A stretch of DNA of 64,000 nt from contig OY752151.1 of NCBI GenBank assembly GCA_963573315.1, positions 1,240,001 through 1,304,000 on the forward strand. The letters run 5' to 3'. The notes beneath the pieces are model-generated. The model was not told the DNA's origin and searched no databases. It worked only from the letters and a program-made list of their open reading frames with translations. Position numbers and translations under genes: made by a program. Of this stretch, positions 1 to 12,032 are shown piece after piece (position 1 is the stretch's first letter; each line of letters begins with the position of its first letter). The DNA comes from Entomortierella parvispora (lineage: Eukaryota > Mortierellomycota > Mortierellomycetes > Mortierellales > Mortierellaceae).

Positions 1-2400
1 GACGTTTCCAGAGAACTCGCCAGAGAAGGAGCCACCTGCCAAAGAGCTGGGAGAATAGACACCACCATGTTGCTGCTGGAGTTGAAGATGAGAAGCCTTG
101 TGGAAATCAGGAGTCAAGCTCAGGCCAGGATTCTGGATACGACGTGGATCGTAAGCCAGATCATTCGCCCTGAATCCCAGAGATGCCTCATCATGACCTT
201 CAAACATCGAGTGAAAATCTACAAGGCAAACAGTAAAGATCAGGAATTTGAAGCTGCAAAGAGCAAAAAGAGAGCTTGCGTCACTGCCAACGGTCTCTTT
301 GTACCCTCTTTGTACCTTTCTGAGCGGGAATGAACTGGTCCTTCTTGGCCAAGAATCCAGGGTGATTCATCTGATTGTAATCGTATCCATATTGAGGGTT
401 GATTAATCGTGGATCCTTCAGCATGGTCTGGTTCTCGAAATAAGGCGAGTAGGCTGTCACGGGAGTGTGGGATCCATGATAGCCCTGTTTCTGCTGCAAA
501 AGGTGTAGCTGTTGGTGCTGCTGACGCTGCTGTTGCTGAAGTTGCATCTGTTGCAGCTTCAACTGCTGCTGACCAAGCTCATACTGCTGTCTCCTAATAT
601 TAGCCTGCTGAATAGCCAATTCATCCTCCTATGAAAGACAAAGGTTGGGAAATATGCCACGTTAGTTCGTATCTCGTTGTCGTTGCCATTATGATAGAGA
701 AGGTGGATTAAAAAGTACCGAATCATTAAAGCCCATATTCTGCATGCCAAACTCTAGATCCGACTGACCGGCATCCTGATCCAACGAGAAACCAGGGGGG
801 GCGTTCTTTGTAAAGTTGCGGTTATGGATAGGAGGCGTGGAGGACGAGCGAGGAGGGGGAGCAAACTTGGTCTGAAACAGGGGCGACCGGGCACTGACGG
901 CAGACGGTATCCGCTCTTCATCGCCACCATCCAACGCCGCATTGAGGACAGACTTTAGGTGAGAGGATCGGTCATCCAGGTCGTCACCATTGTCGTGCAA
1001 TTGGTCTTCCAGTTCAGTTGCCTCTGCGGATCCGTGACGTAAGGTCGACGACTGGGACAATGGCGATCGCAACGCTTGACTGGGCGAGAGTCCCTGGCTC
1101 AAAAGGTGGTGAGATTGCTGTTGGCTAGAGTGGTGGCCATGATGGGGCATGTTCAGGAGCGGGGAAGGCGATCTGGGGAAATCATGGGCGGGCGATGAAA
1201 CAGTGGGTGCCCAGATATGGCTCATATGGTCGGTGGAATGCGCTCCGAAGAGAGGGGAGCTTGGCATGGACGCGACGCTCCTGGCGGGTTCCAATCCATA
1301 GCGAGGAAGCATAGGCGAGTGCGTCTCGCTTCTTGGAGCGTCTGCAGACTTGATGTCCTGTCTCCATAGCAAAGATGGATCGGCCGCGCGGGGATGGAGC
1401 GCAGACGAGGAGGAGCCAAAGTGATCGTCTCGACCAAGATCTGCTAGTTCAAGCGGGATTCCAAAGAAAAGAGACCCAGCGACACGATTTTGCAAAAGAG
1501 GAAGACGTTAGGTTTAGCAGTGATCCATAGTGAGTGTCCCGTTTACTGGCAGCGATTCATCGTCGACCTCGAGTGGATCGATCCATTACCTTTTCCAAAT
1601 CGACTGTTGCTGCTGGTATCATCCAGACCCTTCAGGCCGTCCGAGCCTAGTCCAGACAAGGTCGTTCCAGGGTTGGACCACATCTGCCAAGACAACCCAG
1701 GGGAGTACATGGAAGAAGGTGCCAACCGTGGATCCTGGCGCGATGGAGACATGTACACGTTTTGGTAGTCGGACTCGGAACGAAGATCCGAAGACGGCTG
1801 CGAGTCAAATCCTGGGCCCAGACCGAATCGAGATTGGGCCTGGTTAGGTGGTGCAGAGCTGGAGCGCGAGATATCGAAGCCGATGCTGGCGCCAGGCATG
1901 CCACTTCCATAGTCGTTGAGCTTGCCACGCAGAAGAGTGGCGAGTTGCTAGAAAGTCATTGGATCGATAGGAAATAAAGGAGTGTTAGGCATAAAGGTCA
2001 GCCAGGGGGGGGGGGACGGGAGGTCAGCATCCCAGACAGACGGTCCGTCAGTTGGTCGGCCGGTCGATAGTCGACAACGACAGCAGTGTCTTGCAACAGC
2101 AATTGCGAAAAGAATCGATAAAGAAAGGAGAAGGGGGAGGGGTGTGTGTGTGCAGCAGGAGCAGGGAGATGGTAAAGGTCTTACCTGGCCTTGCTGGTTC
2201 ATGGTTGTGGGCTGATGGATGTTGCCGTGGGAGAGGAGACCGGAGCCGAGTCCGGACTGAAGGGTGTTGTTGTTGTTGTTGTTGTTGTTGGTGGTGGTGG
2301 AGGCGGTGGATGAGGAAGTGGGGTTTCCGCTGCTGCTGGCATGGAGATGACCGGCAGCGTTGCTGTGGAGATAATGATCATCCATCGGTACGCGGGGCAT
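1..2400 (-). CDS. Pumilio-like (PUF) RNA-binding protein, N-terminal part, cut by left edge
   Basis: Joined exons on the minus strand give a long low-complexity N-terminal region. It starts at ATG 2400 (MPRVPMDDHY), followed by Ser/Thr/Asn runs, the segment LATLLRGKLNDYG, an SRSSSAPP motif, Ser/Pro-rich stretches and a Gln-rich coiled segment near 480–600. Splice sites that keep frame include introns at about 718–629 and 315–219; the last exon runs off the window at base 1. The (R)SxSAPP motif within a disordered Ser/Gln-rich N-terminus is typical of pumilio proteins, whose eight PUF repeats sit at the C-terminus, which would lie outside this window. PUF proteins bind mRNA 3' UTRs and repress translation or stability. 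No PUF repeat is visible here, so the family call is inference. A possible splice acceptor lies just upstream of the ATG, so a 5' UTR intron may exist. Confidence 0.5.
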
Positions 2401-2403
2401 CAC

Positions 2404-2971
2404 TGATGACAGAAAAGGTCAGTCAGAGCAGATGGATGCACAGGGTAAGAGGGGAGGGGAGGAGAAGGAAGGCGAGGGGAGGGGATGAGGCAAGGTTGGT
2501 TCCCTTGGCGACAGACGGAGAAAAAAGAGAGAGATGATGCGTTGGAGGGAGAGGGAGGAGAAAGAGAAAGAGAAAAGAAAGGAAGCAGAGGAGATGGGAA
2601 TCAAATGGAGTGCATCATCTCTGTGTGTGCGAGAGAGAGTGTGTGTGTTCGTGTGTGCGTGTTGTGTGGAGCGAAGTGTGTGTGTTTTGCGTGCTGTGTG
2701 TGCTGTGTGTGGGTGCGTGTTGCTTGCGTGCAGTGCAAAAAAAGAAAATTTTGTGTCGTGCCGTGGTGCCACGCCCCACTGCCCCCCAGTCCCCCCACTG
2801 CCCGCCGCGGATCTGGGTCACGTGCCACCTGCCCTTTTTCGCTTTTTTGTTTCGACTTTCCCCTTTCCTCTCATTTGTTTGCTGTGCTCGCTCGGACACG
2901 CGTTTGATTAGGAATTAGGGATGTGTAATATTGTATATGATACTTGTCTACGTTCTTCTTCTATTGGATTA
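2404..2971. other. Intergenic: promoter side of the pumilio-like gene, 3' side of the helicase gene
   Basis: No gene is seen. The plus strand is purine-rich at 2450–2600 (CT-rich in the sense of the leftward gene) and then carries an imperfect GT/GTGC microsatellite at about 2620–2730. The remainder, up to the helicase stop, is GC-rich and then AT-rich. Confidence 0.7.
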
Positions 2972-5900
2972 TTAAATGCCATCTGTGCTGACCAGCTTGA
3001 TCATCGTCTCCACCACTGGGTTCTCCGACACGTTCAGATCCGGGTTAGAGATCTTGGCTTGCAGCATCGCATCCAGTAGCTTCTTCAGCTGGTTCACCAA
3101 CACACCGATACGTGCAAACGCCCTCATCTTGATGAACCCGTCTCCAATCTCCAATCCGCGGCCCAAATGATCCACCTGTACCTGTCCTCCAAACAGTAAC
3201 AGTCCGTACATGGGCACCATCGTCGCGTCGTGAACAAAGATCTTGCTTGTCTCCAGTTTGGAGAAATACACCAGGAAGGGCACTTGGAACTGATTGCTCT
3301 GGAAGAGGATCGAAGACGGATGCAAAAACACTCGTCCATCATCCTTTGTAAACATGCGGATCTCTTTTGTCACCGTCTCGCGCTCAACGGAACCTCCAAT
3401 CATCTTGTCAAACTTGGCGTCCGGCATCTTGACCTTGATCACGTTCGGATAAAGACCAGACAAGATAATGGCCTTGACCAACGCCATGTTTTCAGAGTTA
3501 ACGTTATCCTCCTGACTCGAGCATCGCTCCGACCGACGACGGCTCTGGGAAGCATCTCTGGAAGTGAATCCGATGGTGTCCAAGACTTCCAAGTACTGTG
3601 ACTTGAGGTTCTGGATTTCAAACAGGGTATTGGTTGACAAAAAGTTCTCCTCGCAGAACGATTTCTGTTCTGAGCGACTAGCGCCATTGTCCTTCAACTT
3701 CTCCCAGGTATCATACGCTTTCCAGGCCGTCAGCAGATCCGACTTTGCAGTTGCAAACTGGAGTTTCTTGGACTGGGCTTCGTCACGTCTATCCATCGGG
3801 GACAGGAAAGGACTCTTGACGCTCATACAGGAAGCTACCACCAATACCGGCTCAAGGCATCTGAAAACGGCACCAAAGATCATCATCTTGGCCACACGCA
3901 AATCCGCAGGAATGTCGGCCATGTGCTTTCCGAGAGGAGTCAACTCACCCGTTGCTCCATCCAACGCACTCAGTTCTTCCAAAGTCTTCAGAGCGCTCTG
4001 TATGGCAGAAAGTGATGGGGGAGTGAGAGCACGACCCAAGAATCCCTCGACATTCTTCTCACCCATCGCCTTGACAGATAAGCACAGTTGCTCAAGAGGA
4101 ATACGCAAGATTTCAGGATCTTGCTGAGGCGCCAGTTTTGCAGACTGCTTCTTGGAGAACAATTTGTAGACAATACCGGGTCTGGTACGACCAGCACGAC
4201 CCTTACGCTGTCTCGTTGAGGCAAAAGAGGTCCAGGTCTCCACCAACTTGGTCATATTGTTCTCCATCCTTGTCTCCTTGACGCGTCCAGAATCGATAAC
4301 GTACACGACTCCGTCACTATGTAGGGTAAAGAAAAATAAAAAAAAGGGCTGTTAGAGAAAACCGGTGGAGAGGGGATCTCACATTTGTGATATGCAAACA
4401 CATACATGGTAATACTGGTTTCGGCGACATTGGTAGCAACGACAATCTTGCGGACACCCTTGCGAACAGGCGAAAAGATGCTGTTTTGTTCCTTAGGAGT
4501 GAGGGCAGCATGCAAAGGCATGATATCCAGTGTTTGCGGCACCGTCCTCGAGAAAGTTGTCAGTGCATCAATACACTTTTTGATTTCCATCACACCTGTT
4601 CAAGAGACAGTGTTGAGAGCGAGTGTTAGCACGATGTGACAAAAATACAGAATGGTTGCTCTGCTTTTACAGAAAGCACAAAGAAGGTTGGTTCAATACC
4701 TGGCAAAAAGATGAGAATGGCTCCATCAATGCTTCCAGCTGGCTCCTTTCGCTTGAGGATATCACCGACCGAGGCAACAATCAAATCATAGTCGATTCTT
4801 TCTGCATACGCTTCCATGGTCTTGATCTTGGCAATGGTCTCGTCATCCAGACCCTCACTAGCGTATTCCTGTCTTGTACGCTCCCACTCTTCTTCCATGG
4901 CGTCCGTCATCTTTGAACGGCGAACGTTTGTTCCACGGAAGTCAGGGGTGTGTTTGGTCCGGGCGACAATCTGCTCCATGTACAGTTCCTCGACCGGATG
5001 GGTGAAGCCAGGAATCTCGATTACAGGGCAATTATCAAAGTATCCAGAAAAGAACTCGCTGTTGATGGTGGCGGACATGAGGATCAACTTGAGATCCTTG
5101 CGTTTGCGGATCAGGTCCCGGATAATAATCAATAAAAAGTCAGAGTCCACAGAGCGTTCGTGAACCTCATCCACCATGACGTGCGTCACGTTCTGGAGGG
5201 TAGGGTCCGAGTGCAAGCGGCGCAACAAAATACCAGTGGTACAAAACAAGAGCTTTGTGTTTTTGCTGGACTTGTTCTCACCACGGATCGCATAGCCGAC
5301 CTGCTGTCCAATATCGGTCGCTCGCTCCACTGCAACACGTTCTGCAACTCCGATGGCGGCAATACGACGGGGTTGGGTACAGACAATGTTGGCGTGCTCG
5401 CCAATGCTCTCCTGGATCCAGCTGTCGAGGATGAACTGGGGAACCTGAGTGGTTTTACCGCATCCAGTCTCTCCGCACACAATGACCACAGAGTTGTCCT
5501 TTACAGCCTTGACAAGACGGTCCTTGAAGCTCCAGGCAGGCAACTTTTCACGGCCCATCTGAAGAGCCTGGAATGAGACGTTGGAGGCCTTGAGTTTCTC
5601 GTATTCCTTCATCATGGCAATCGATCCTGGTCCATTTGGCTTGATGTTCAATCGCTTCGGAGCACGCTTGTTGTTGTCCTTGGCGAGTCCATTAGAACCA
5701 ATGGAAGACTTAGAGCCTACTGGCTTGATGAGCGGTGAGTGGTCACTACCATCATCCAGAGCCGCAAGAGAGTCCTGACTTTCGGATTCCTGGTTAAGAT
5801 CGATCTTGACTAGGCCCTCCGTCAACTGGACCAGACTGGGGGGGTTATCGAGAATATCGCGGATATTTTCCTGGACCCATTCCACCACATCGTACACGAT

Positions 5901-7749
5901 GGGTCCGCCCATCGCCAAGACCATGGAGCGATAAGCAAACTGCATCGTCTTTTGGATAATGCTCAGTCTCAAATAAGATGGCAGATCGGGCTCGTCGATG
6001 AGGAACAGAGGTGGCTGGTTGAATGGGTAGGTGGACGATTCCGGTATCCGGATTTCGAGTTCGATTTTAGGAGCGTTCTTGGCACTGTGAAGGGATGCAT
6101 CGAGTTTGATCCGCGCGCAAGAGCCAGCTTCGCGTTTGAATCGATCGTCATAGATACTCTCTAATGCAAGCATCTCATCTTCCCGAAGTTCTTGGAGATA
6201 CTCTGGAGATTCTGGTTCCAGCTCCATATCCTGGACCATATCGGGAGGAATTTCGCCTTTAGGGAATGCCAGGCGCTTGAAGAGTTCTTCCATTGCCTTA
6301 TCCTCATCGCCACCCACAAGATCATAGATTTGACCGCAGGTAGCCGCCGTGAATCCAATGGCCGAGAGTCGCTTGATTGCATATTCACGTCCAAGAGAGG
6401 CGGATGTGTGGTTGATAGTGGTGATGGTTGGGTTGTAGTTTGATTGCAGGAAACTTGGCGGTAAATCGTCTTCTGGGACATGCAAGCCTAGGAGAATGTA
6501 AATCGATTACAGATACATTGAGTTAGCCCTTCAATGATGAATACTCCTCCTTGGAATCATTGTTGAAACTTACAAAGCCAGTCCAAAGCGGATGCCTGGT
6601 CATTGCAGTACTGAAGAGCTTCTGCCACATGTCGATCACGGAATCCCATTCTAGTGAGGGCCTTGGAAAGTTGAATGTTATACTTGGGCTCGCCATTAGC
6701 CCCGTATTCCTCAATGTACTACACAAGAAGGAAGCAATTGTTAGAAAAAAAAACAGCTTAGGCAAAAGCTTTTCCGCAACTCCAGTCATTTCACTTACGG
6801 CCTGATAGAGCTCGCCAGCCATTTGCTTCTTGACAACATCTTCGACCTCGGCTCTCATATCCTGGTTCATATGGACCATTGGCATCTTGTCCCAGTTGAT
6901 CTGCTTCTTGTCTCCGTTCTGAGTTCCAGCAGCCAAGGCGGATTTACTGGCGTAGTCGCTCGGTCCTACATAAGCCGGAGAACCGTCGGTCTCCTTTGTG
7001 GGCGTGGCTGCTCTAGCCCTGGCCTGTTCCTGCAGTCGTTGTTGCTGTTGTTGCTGCTGAAGTTGAGCCTTGGCTGAGGAGCTGATGAAGGGATCGGCGA
7101 GATACATGTGCACCTGAGAAGGTCCGGCCTTATCCTTTTCGCCATCCAATTGAGACCACAGATCGCGCGGTCCCGGAGGCAGGACCATCATCATGTTCTT
7201 GTGGCTGTTAACTCTGTGAAGGGCATAAGTGGCTGCATAATGTCGGGCCTCTCCCGAGTTTGGTTTAAAGATATCTGTGGGTGAGAAGCTGGCAGTTTCG
7301 ATCTGCCCTGTCTTTTTGTTTCTCTTTCCGAGGACGACAGTACAGACATACCCCCGAGAAGTGCGTTTCTACATTTTCAAAGAAAAAAAAATGTTAAAAA
7401 CAATGAAGTTCCTTTGATCCAGGGGCCGGTAGAATAGCAGCCGATCGAGCGGAAGAGCTTACGACGTCGAAGGTGGGCTTCTCCCAGTCAAGTTTCTGAC
7501 AGTGCTCGTGGAGGAGTGAGGAGGGGGTCTTTCCTGTCCATCCAGGGAAGATGGACCGTGATGGCTCGGGCGCAGGGGTGTCATTTAGAGCCGCATTCTT
7601 TCCTTTTGGTACCCCTTTGGTAGGGGTGTCCGCGGGTTTCCCTAGAGAAGAGAATGGGGACGATGTCAAACGATGAGCCCTGCAGATCTAACACTTTTCT
7701 GGCAGTCATGGGGATGGGGCATACCCTTTTTGGAGCTTGCTTTTGACAT
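2972..7749 (-). CDS. DHX57-type DEAH/DEVH-box ATP-dependent RNA helicase with UBA and RWD domains
   Basis: Exon 1 is only 25 nt (7749–7725, MSKASSKK), and exon 2 begins at 7641. The N-terminal region carries WTGKTPSSLLHEHCQKLDWE, seen in DHX29/DHX57 relatives, and a dsRBD-like block (YVCTVVLGKRNKKTG). A UBA-like segment (AIGFTAATCGQIYDLV) and an RWD domain (ALESIYDDRF onward) follow. The helicase core shows motif I GETGCGKTTQ, Ia TQPRR, II DEVH, III SAT, V ATNVAETSITI and VI QRKGRAGR, then winged-helix/HA2 and OB-fold regions to the stop at 2972. Frame-preserving introns lie near 4700–4595 (inside the LPG motif IV region) and 4408–4318. Domain order UBA–RWD–helicase matches metazoan DHX57 and yeast YLR419W. 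It should unwind RNA or remodel RNPs using ATP; substrates are unknown. All catalytic motifs are intact. Confidence 0.92.
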
Positions 7750-8297
7750 TTAATGAGCGAGCTGATGAAGAAAAGAGATGGAGAGAGGATGCGGAAGGAG
7801 AAAGGGTAGAGGAGAAGAGAGTAAGAGGTCCAATGAGGGTGAAGAATATTAGGCTGCTTAGAGAATAAATACTTCAAAGAGGCCAAAGTGACTGCGGGGG
7901 TGGAGCGAGATCGGGCTTGGTGGAGCGTGTGGAGCTGTTTTTTTTGTTTCTTGCGACGGTGTGCGCTCCATCCGTCTTCCTTCGCAGGCAGTGGTCCTTT
8001 TCCTGTCCCAATGGGTTGGAGCACAGCAACAATGACACGGCTCCGGACTCGGTTTCCCCTCCCTTTCCCACCCGCAGCACTCGGAGAAAAGAAGCGTCCT
8101 TGCAGCTCTTGCACATCGAGGATGCAGGGCAAGAAAGAAGAATGATCGAAATTGGTGGCAACTCAGGACACAGGGGAGACGCAGAACGTGATCCACGCAC
8201 ACTCGGCTTGATTTTTTTTTGTTCCCTTGCTCCAACACGACATTGCTGATTCGTCACACCTTTCCTCTTCCTTACACTCACATTACATACACACACA
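7750..8297. promoter_or_regulatory. Divergent promoter region between helicase and Rpn13 genes
   Basis: The 548 bases between the two ATGs hold no credible gene. Sequence next to the Rpn13 start is CT/CA-rich on the plus strand (8255–8297). Overlapping ORFs here have no family features. No TATA box is convincing. Confidence 0.5.
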
Positions 8298-9753
8298 ATG
8301 GCATCACCAGCCCACCTCTTGGAATTCAGAGCAGGACGATGCTTCAGGACACCAGGGACTAAAACCGTCAAACCAGAGCCTGCGAAAGGGTACATGCTTG
8401 TTGCACTCTCCGTTCGCATGACGCAATTGGGACTCTAGGACTTCTCTCCCTTGACTTGGTTACTCAACCCTTTCTTTTTTGTTGAATGGGACTCCTCCTT
8501 AGGCTTGTTTATCTGGACAAAGAAGATGGATTGACTCACTTTTACTGGAAGAACATCGCCACAGGACAGATCGAGGACGTAAGATTGCCTTTCCTTCTTC
8601 CCAATAGTCTCCATATGTCATATTGCAGGCACCAACAGGACTATTCTTTTCTCGGCGATTTTTTGAATATCACTCTAGGACTATATTCTGTTTCCGGGCG
8701 ACGCAGAGGTGGTGACAGTCCCTCAGTGCACAACTGGACGCGTGATCATGCTGCAGTTCCAGTCCTCGTCCGAAAAGCTCTTCTTTTGGCTTCAGGAGGC
8801 CAGCACTGCTCGCGATAGCATCATCCTGGAGCAGCTCAACACCCTTATTCAATCACAAGAGGACGAGGATGAACAAGAGTTTCTGGAATCTGAAGATGTT
8901 GCCATGGATGATGCCGAAGGTATGAACGTACCACTTTTCAGAAAAAAAAAGGAAAATATATTTGCTATTTTTCAGATCAAAGCTAATGTTTACGGTATCC
9001 CCCCCCCCCCTCTCGCCATGGGTGAATGATAGCTTCCGCAACGTCCATCGCACCCTCCGCCGATTTTGCTCCTGCGGCACCAATTGCTACGGCAGGAACA
9101 GGAGCAGCAGCAGGATCATCATTAACATCACAGCAGATGGATCAACTTCGCCATCTCTTGGGAGGCATCCAAGTTCCACCTCGTAAGAATGACCTGATAA
9201 CAACAGTGCCCACCCTCGATCTACTTTTTTTATTTCTCGGTTTGGACCTTGCCACTGTACTTTACGAGCACTTACCTTATCACATTTCCATTTGATAAAC
9301 CACAATAACAGAGGCACTCCAGCAACAACGACAACGGTCCAACCTTCGATTAGATCATATCTTGACACCAGGAGCCATTGCACCCTTGTTGAACAACCCA
9401 GAGATCTGTGCCGCCTTGTTTCCTCATTTGCCCGAGAACTCAAACAGGACTCCAGAGGAAATTCAGGCCGTGATTCGCACACCTCAGTTTACGCAGGCCT
9501 TGGTGTCCTTGAGCACCGCCTTGGAATCTGGACAATTAGGCCCTTTATTGAGACAGTTTGGACTCGGACCCAATGCTGGCGATGGTAAAGTATTTTGGCG
9601 AGGGCTTCTCATTTTTATCCAAGAATGGGAGCGAGATTTCTTTGAAATACTGACAATGACCCTTGAAACATTACGATGCTTTTATTCTTAGGAGTGCAAG
9701 GGTTCCTGGAGGCAATTCAGGAACAAGCCAAACAGGAAGAGGGCAAAAAGTAA
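8298..9753 (+). CDS. RPN13: Proteasomal ubiquitin receptor Rpn13/ADRM1
   Basis: Six exons (8298–8389, 8503–8578, 8709–8919, 9033–9182, 9312–9584, 9692–9753) join in frame to 287 residues. The N-terminal Pru domain starts with LLEFRAGRC and continues with GLVYLDKEDGLTHFYWKN, VVTVPQCTTGRVIMLQF and LFFWLQE, matching the ubiquitin- and Rpn2-binding Pru fold. An acidic linker follows. The C-terminal DEUBAD domain (LTPGAIAPLLNNPEICAALF through GFLEAIQEQAK) recruits and activates the deubiquitinase UCH37/Uch2. Rpn13 sits on the 19S regulatory particle and captures polyubiquitylated substrates. It is shorter than human ADRM1 (about 407 aa), mainly through a shorter linker. Intron 3 contains a run of 12 C at 8999–9010. 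Confidence 0.95.
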
Positions 9754-9770
9754 AACAGAACCTTTTACGA

Positions 9771-9776
9771 AATAAA
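9771..9776 (+). terminator. AATAAA polyadenylation signal of RPN13
   Basis: An AATAAA hexamer lies 18 bases after the Rpn13 stop codon, in the correct orientation for 3'-end formation. The Dnmt2 gene converges from the other side with its stop at 10036. Confidence 0.55.
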
Positions 9777-10035
9777 CACAACTCACCCTCAACGTTCCAC
9801 TATGAGTCTCGATGCCTGGATTGACCAACAGCTATGAACAACGATCTTGACTAACAATCATGACTGGCAATTTCCAGCAGTCAACATTGATAGATCCGTC
9901 AAAACAGTTGGTTTTAAACCATCCATCCGTCAGAGCAAGTTCAGTCGCACCAATGAACGAAATAAGAATGCAATTTAATTACAGAAAATGCAAAAGGAAG
10001 GGTTATGTAGAAGGTTCTGGAGGTGCTGATACGAT

Positions 10036-11758
10036 TTAAGCCGTCGACTCTGCGGCCCCAGTTTCAGCATGGACGGGCGTCTCAGCAGAAGGATCGTCCT
10101 TGGATGTCAAGAGATAGCGGATCAATTGTGAGACGACCTTCACATTGATACTGTTGCCCAAAACGCGATACCTCTGCTTAAGGGAGGTCGATTTAGGGAA
10201 CGAGAACTTTTCTTCCGCATTCGGGAAACCCATCAACTTGACGACCTCAAACTCTGTAAAGTAGCGCAATCCAAGAGATCGAAGCAATTCCAGTGCCTTT
10301 GCGTTATTCTCCTCCGCTTCCTTTGTCTCTGGCTCCGCCTTGGCCTTGAGAACCTCAGCCTCGTCAAAAGTTGTTGCAGTCTAAAGAAATATCAGCAATG
10401 TCAGTACAAACGTCCAGACAAATGATTGCATTGTACTTGGGTGCCTGTAATCTATACTCACATCTTTATCCTGTTCCATCTGGAAAATGGAGCCAGTCGA
10501 CTCGACAAAATGATAGTAGGCTGCGAGACAAACAGTTGACAAGTCAGAGAAAGGATATATTGAATTGTCATCCGTGAAGGGTAAAGAAAAAAACTAGCAA
10601 ACTCAACACCTTACCTTTTGTGAAGCAACAGCTGCGGCGCATGGACTCCTTCACGATATCAAACAAACGTCCATATTTGAGCAAAGTCTTGTCCGGGATC
10701 ATGTACTGCTTCATCCTGGGATCGTTTACATCCCTGAAATCAATGTACTTTTCCAACGTCTCCACCTTGAGTGCCAACATGGGATCCGCCAGAATAGCAT
10801 CCTCGTCTGGCTTTGAGGCATCCACTGTAGTTTTTGTCACTGCAGATGTCGTCTCGCCCGTTTTCTGCTTCTTGACCGCCGCCGAAGTGGATAGACCAGA
10901 GAGCTCTCCTTGTTTGCGACCATCGACAAACTCTTGTCCGCCTTCCTTGTCCTCCAAATCCAACGAAGGGATATATCCAATGAGGGTTCCAGTCACAGGT
11001 CGAAGAAATGATCCCACTTTGGCCACTTTTCTCGCCAAACAGTAATAACGCATTCTAGAGTTGGGGATCCCGATCTGCAATGGAGTGATGAGCATCTCCT
11101 GGAATTCGTAGCCCGACTCTGTCAAGGTCGAGACGAGAATGTCCCGACTGTCGGATTCTTCAAAGCCCTTGACGTTCTCCAGCAGGATGTAATTCGGAGG
11201 GTTCTTCATCTTGGGGAGAATATCCATCAAGTAGAGGAATGATTTCGCCCGGGTATCTTTGCTCCCTTCCTGATTTCCTGTCCTCGTATACTATGAACAA
11301 GATGACGTGCATAGGGGTCAAGTTAGCCTCGGAAAAGAGTGACGGATATAGGTTCTAATGGGTTTCTTTATCTAGTCCTTACTGGTTGACAAGGTGGCGA
11401 CATCAGCCACACGTCCGCGTTCTTTTGATCGTAGAGCTCGATAGGTACAGCCTCGATATTTCTCTGTGACAGTTGCTTCTTTCCGTGGTTATGAGCATAG
11501 ACCTCGTTCGCCGTAGTATTGATGTCAAAGGCCTGCACGATCTCGCCCGAGTGCCCTGATTCGTTGAAGGCATAGTGCTATCCAATAGGGTCCGTGGGGT
11601 TTCGACAGAGGGAAGGGTCAGAGATTTGAATCGTTTTCTTTTTAAAAAGTTGGATAGTATCTTTTCTTGCTCCTTATTGAATCCGTTGGGTCTCACAGTA
11701 CCATGCCTCCAATTCCAGAATAAAACTCCAGGACACGGAATGAATGTAGCTCGGTCAT
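10036..11758 (-). CDS. DNMT2: Dnmt2/TRDMT1-type tRNA (cytosine-5) methyltransferase
   Basis: The protein begins MTELHSFRVLEFYSGIGGM, which contains the SAM-binding motif I (FxSGIGG). After an intron, the exon ending at about 11395 reads up to VWLMSPPCQP, giving the catalytic motif IV PCQ loop with its nucleophilic Cys. The next exons carry ENVKGFE (ENV motif VI), QIGIPNSRMRYYCLA (motif VIII), then CFTKGY, the CFTxxY signature specific to Dnmt2, and finally FEVVKLMGFP with RYRVLGNSINVKVV (motifs IX–X). Dnmt2 methylates C38 in the anticodon loop of tRNA-Asp and some other tRNAs. All signature motifs are intact, so it should be active. Residues around 10800–10920 form a Thr/Lys-rich insert between motifs VIII and IX. 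The stop lies at 10036, tail-to-tail with RPN13. Confidence 0.94.
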
Positions 11759-12032
11759 GTTGTATATAAAAGTAGAAGGGAATGGAGTGCACGAAAGGAG
11801 GCATACAAAGAAAAAAAAAAAAAAGAAAATGTGGCTTTGAAGACTGCTTATTATTTGCCACCAATTTGCGAGTGTGATAAGACCTTCAGGCTATCGTGAT
11901 GAGAACAGGCCCCGAATATTAATGTATTGTAGAAGGATGAAATGCTGGGGTGTCGAAAGCGAGGAGGCAATAGAAGTGATAGAGGAGTGGAGATGGTGCT
12001 TTAAATAAGGTATCAGGCTGATCATAGGACTT

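Noticed and set aside
11759-11775. TATATAAAA-like word beside the Dnmt2 start codon
   Set aside because: It lies within about ten bases of the ATG, too close to serve as a TATA box for this start, and no alternative downstream start preserves motif I.
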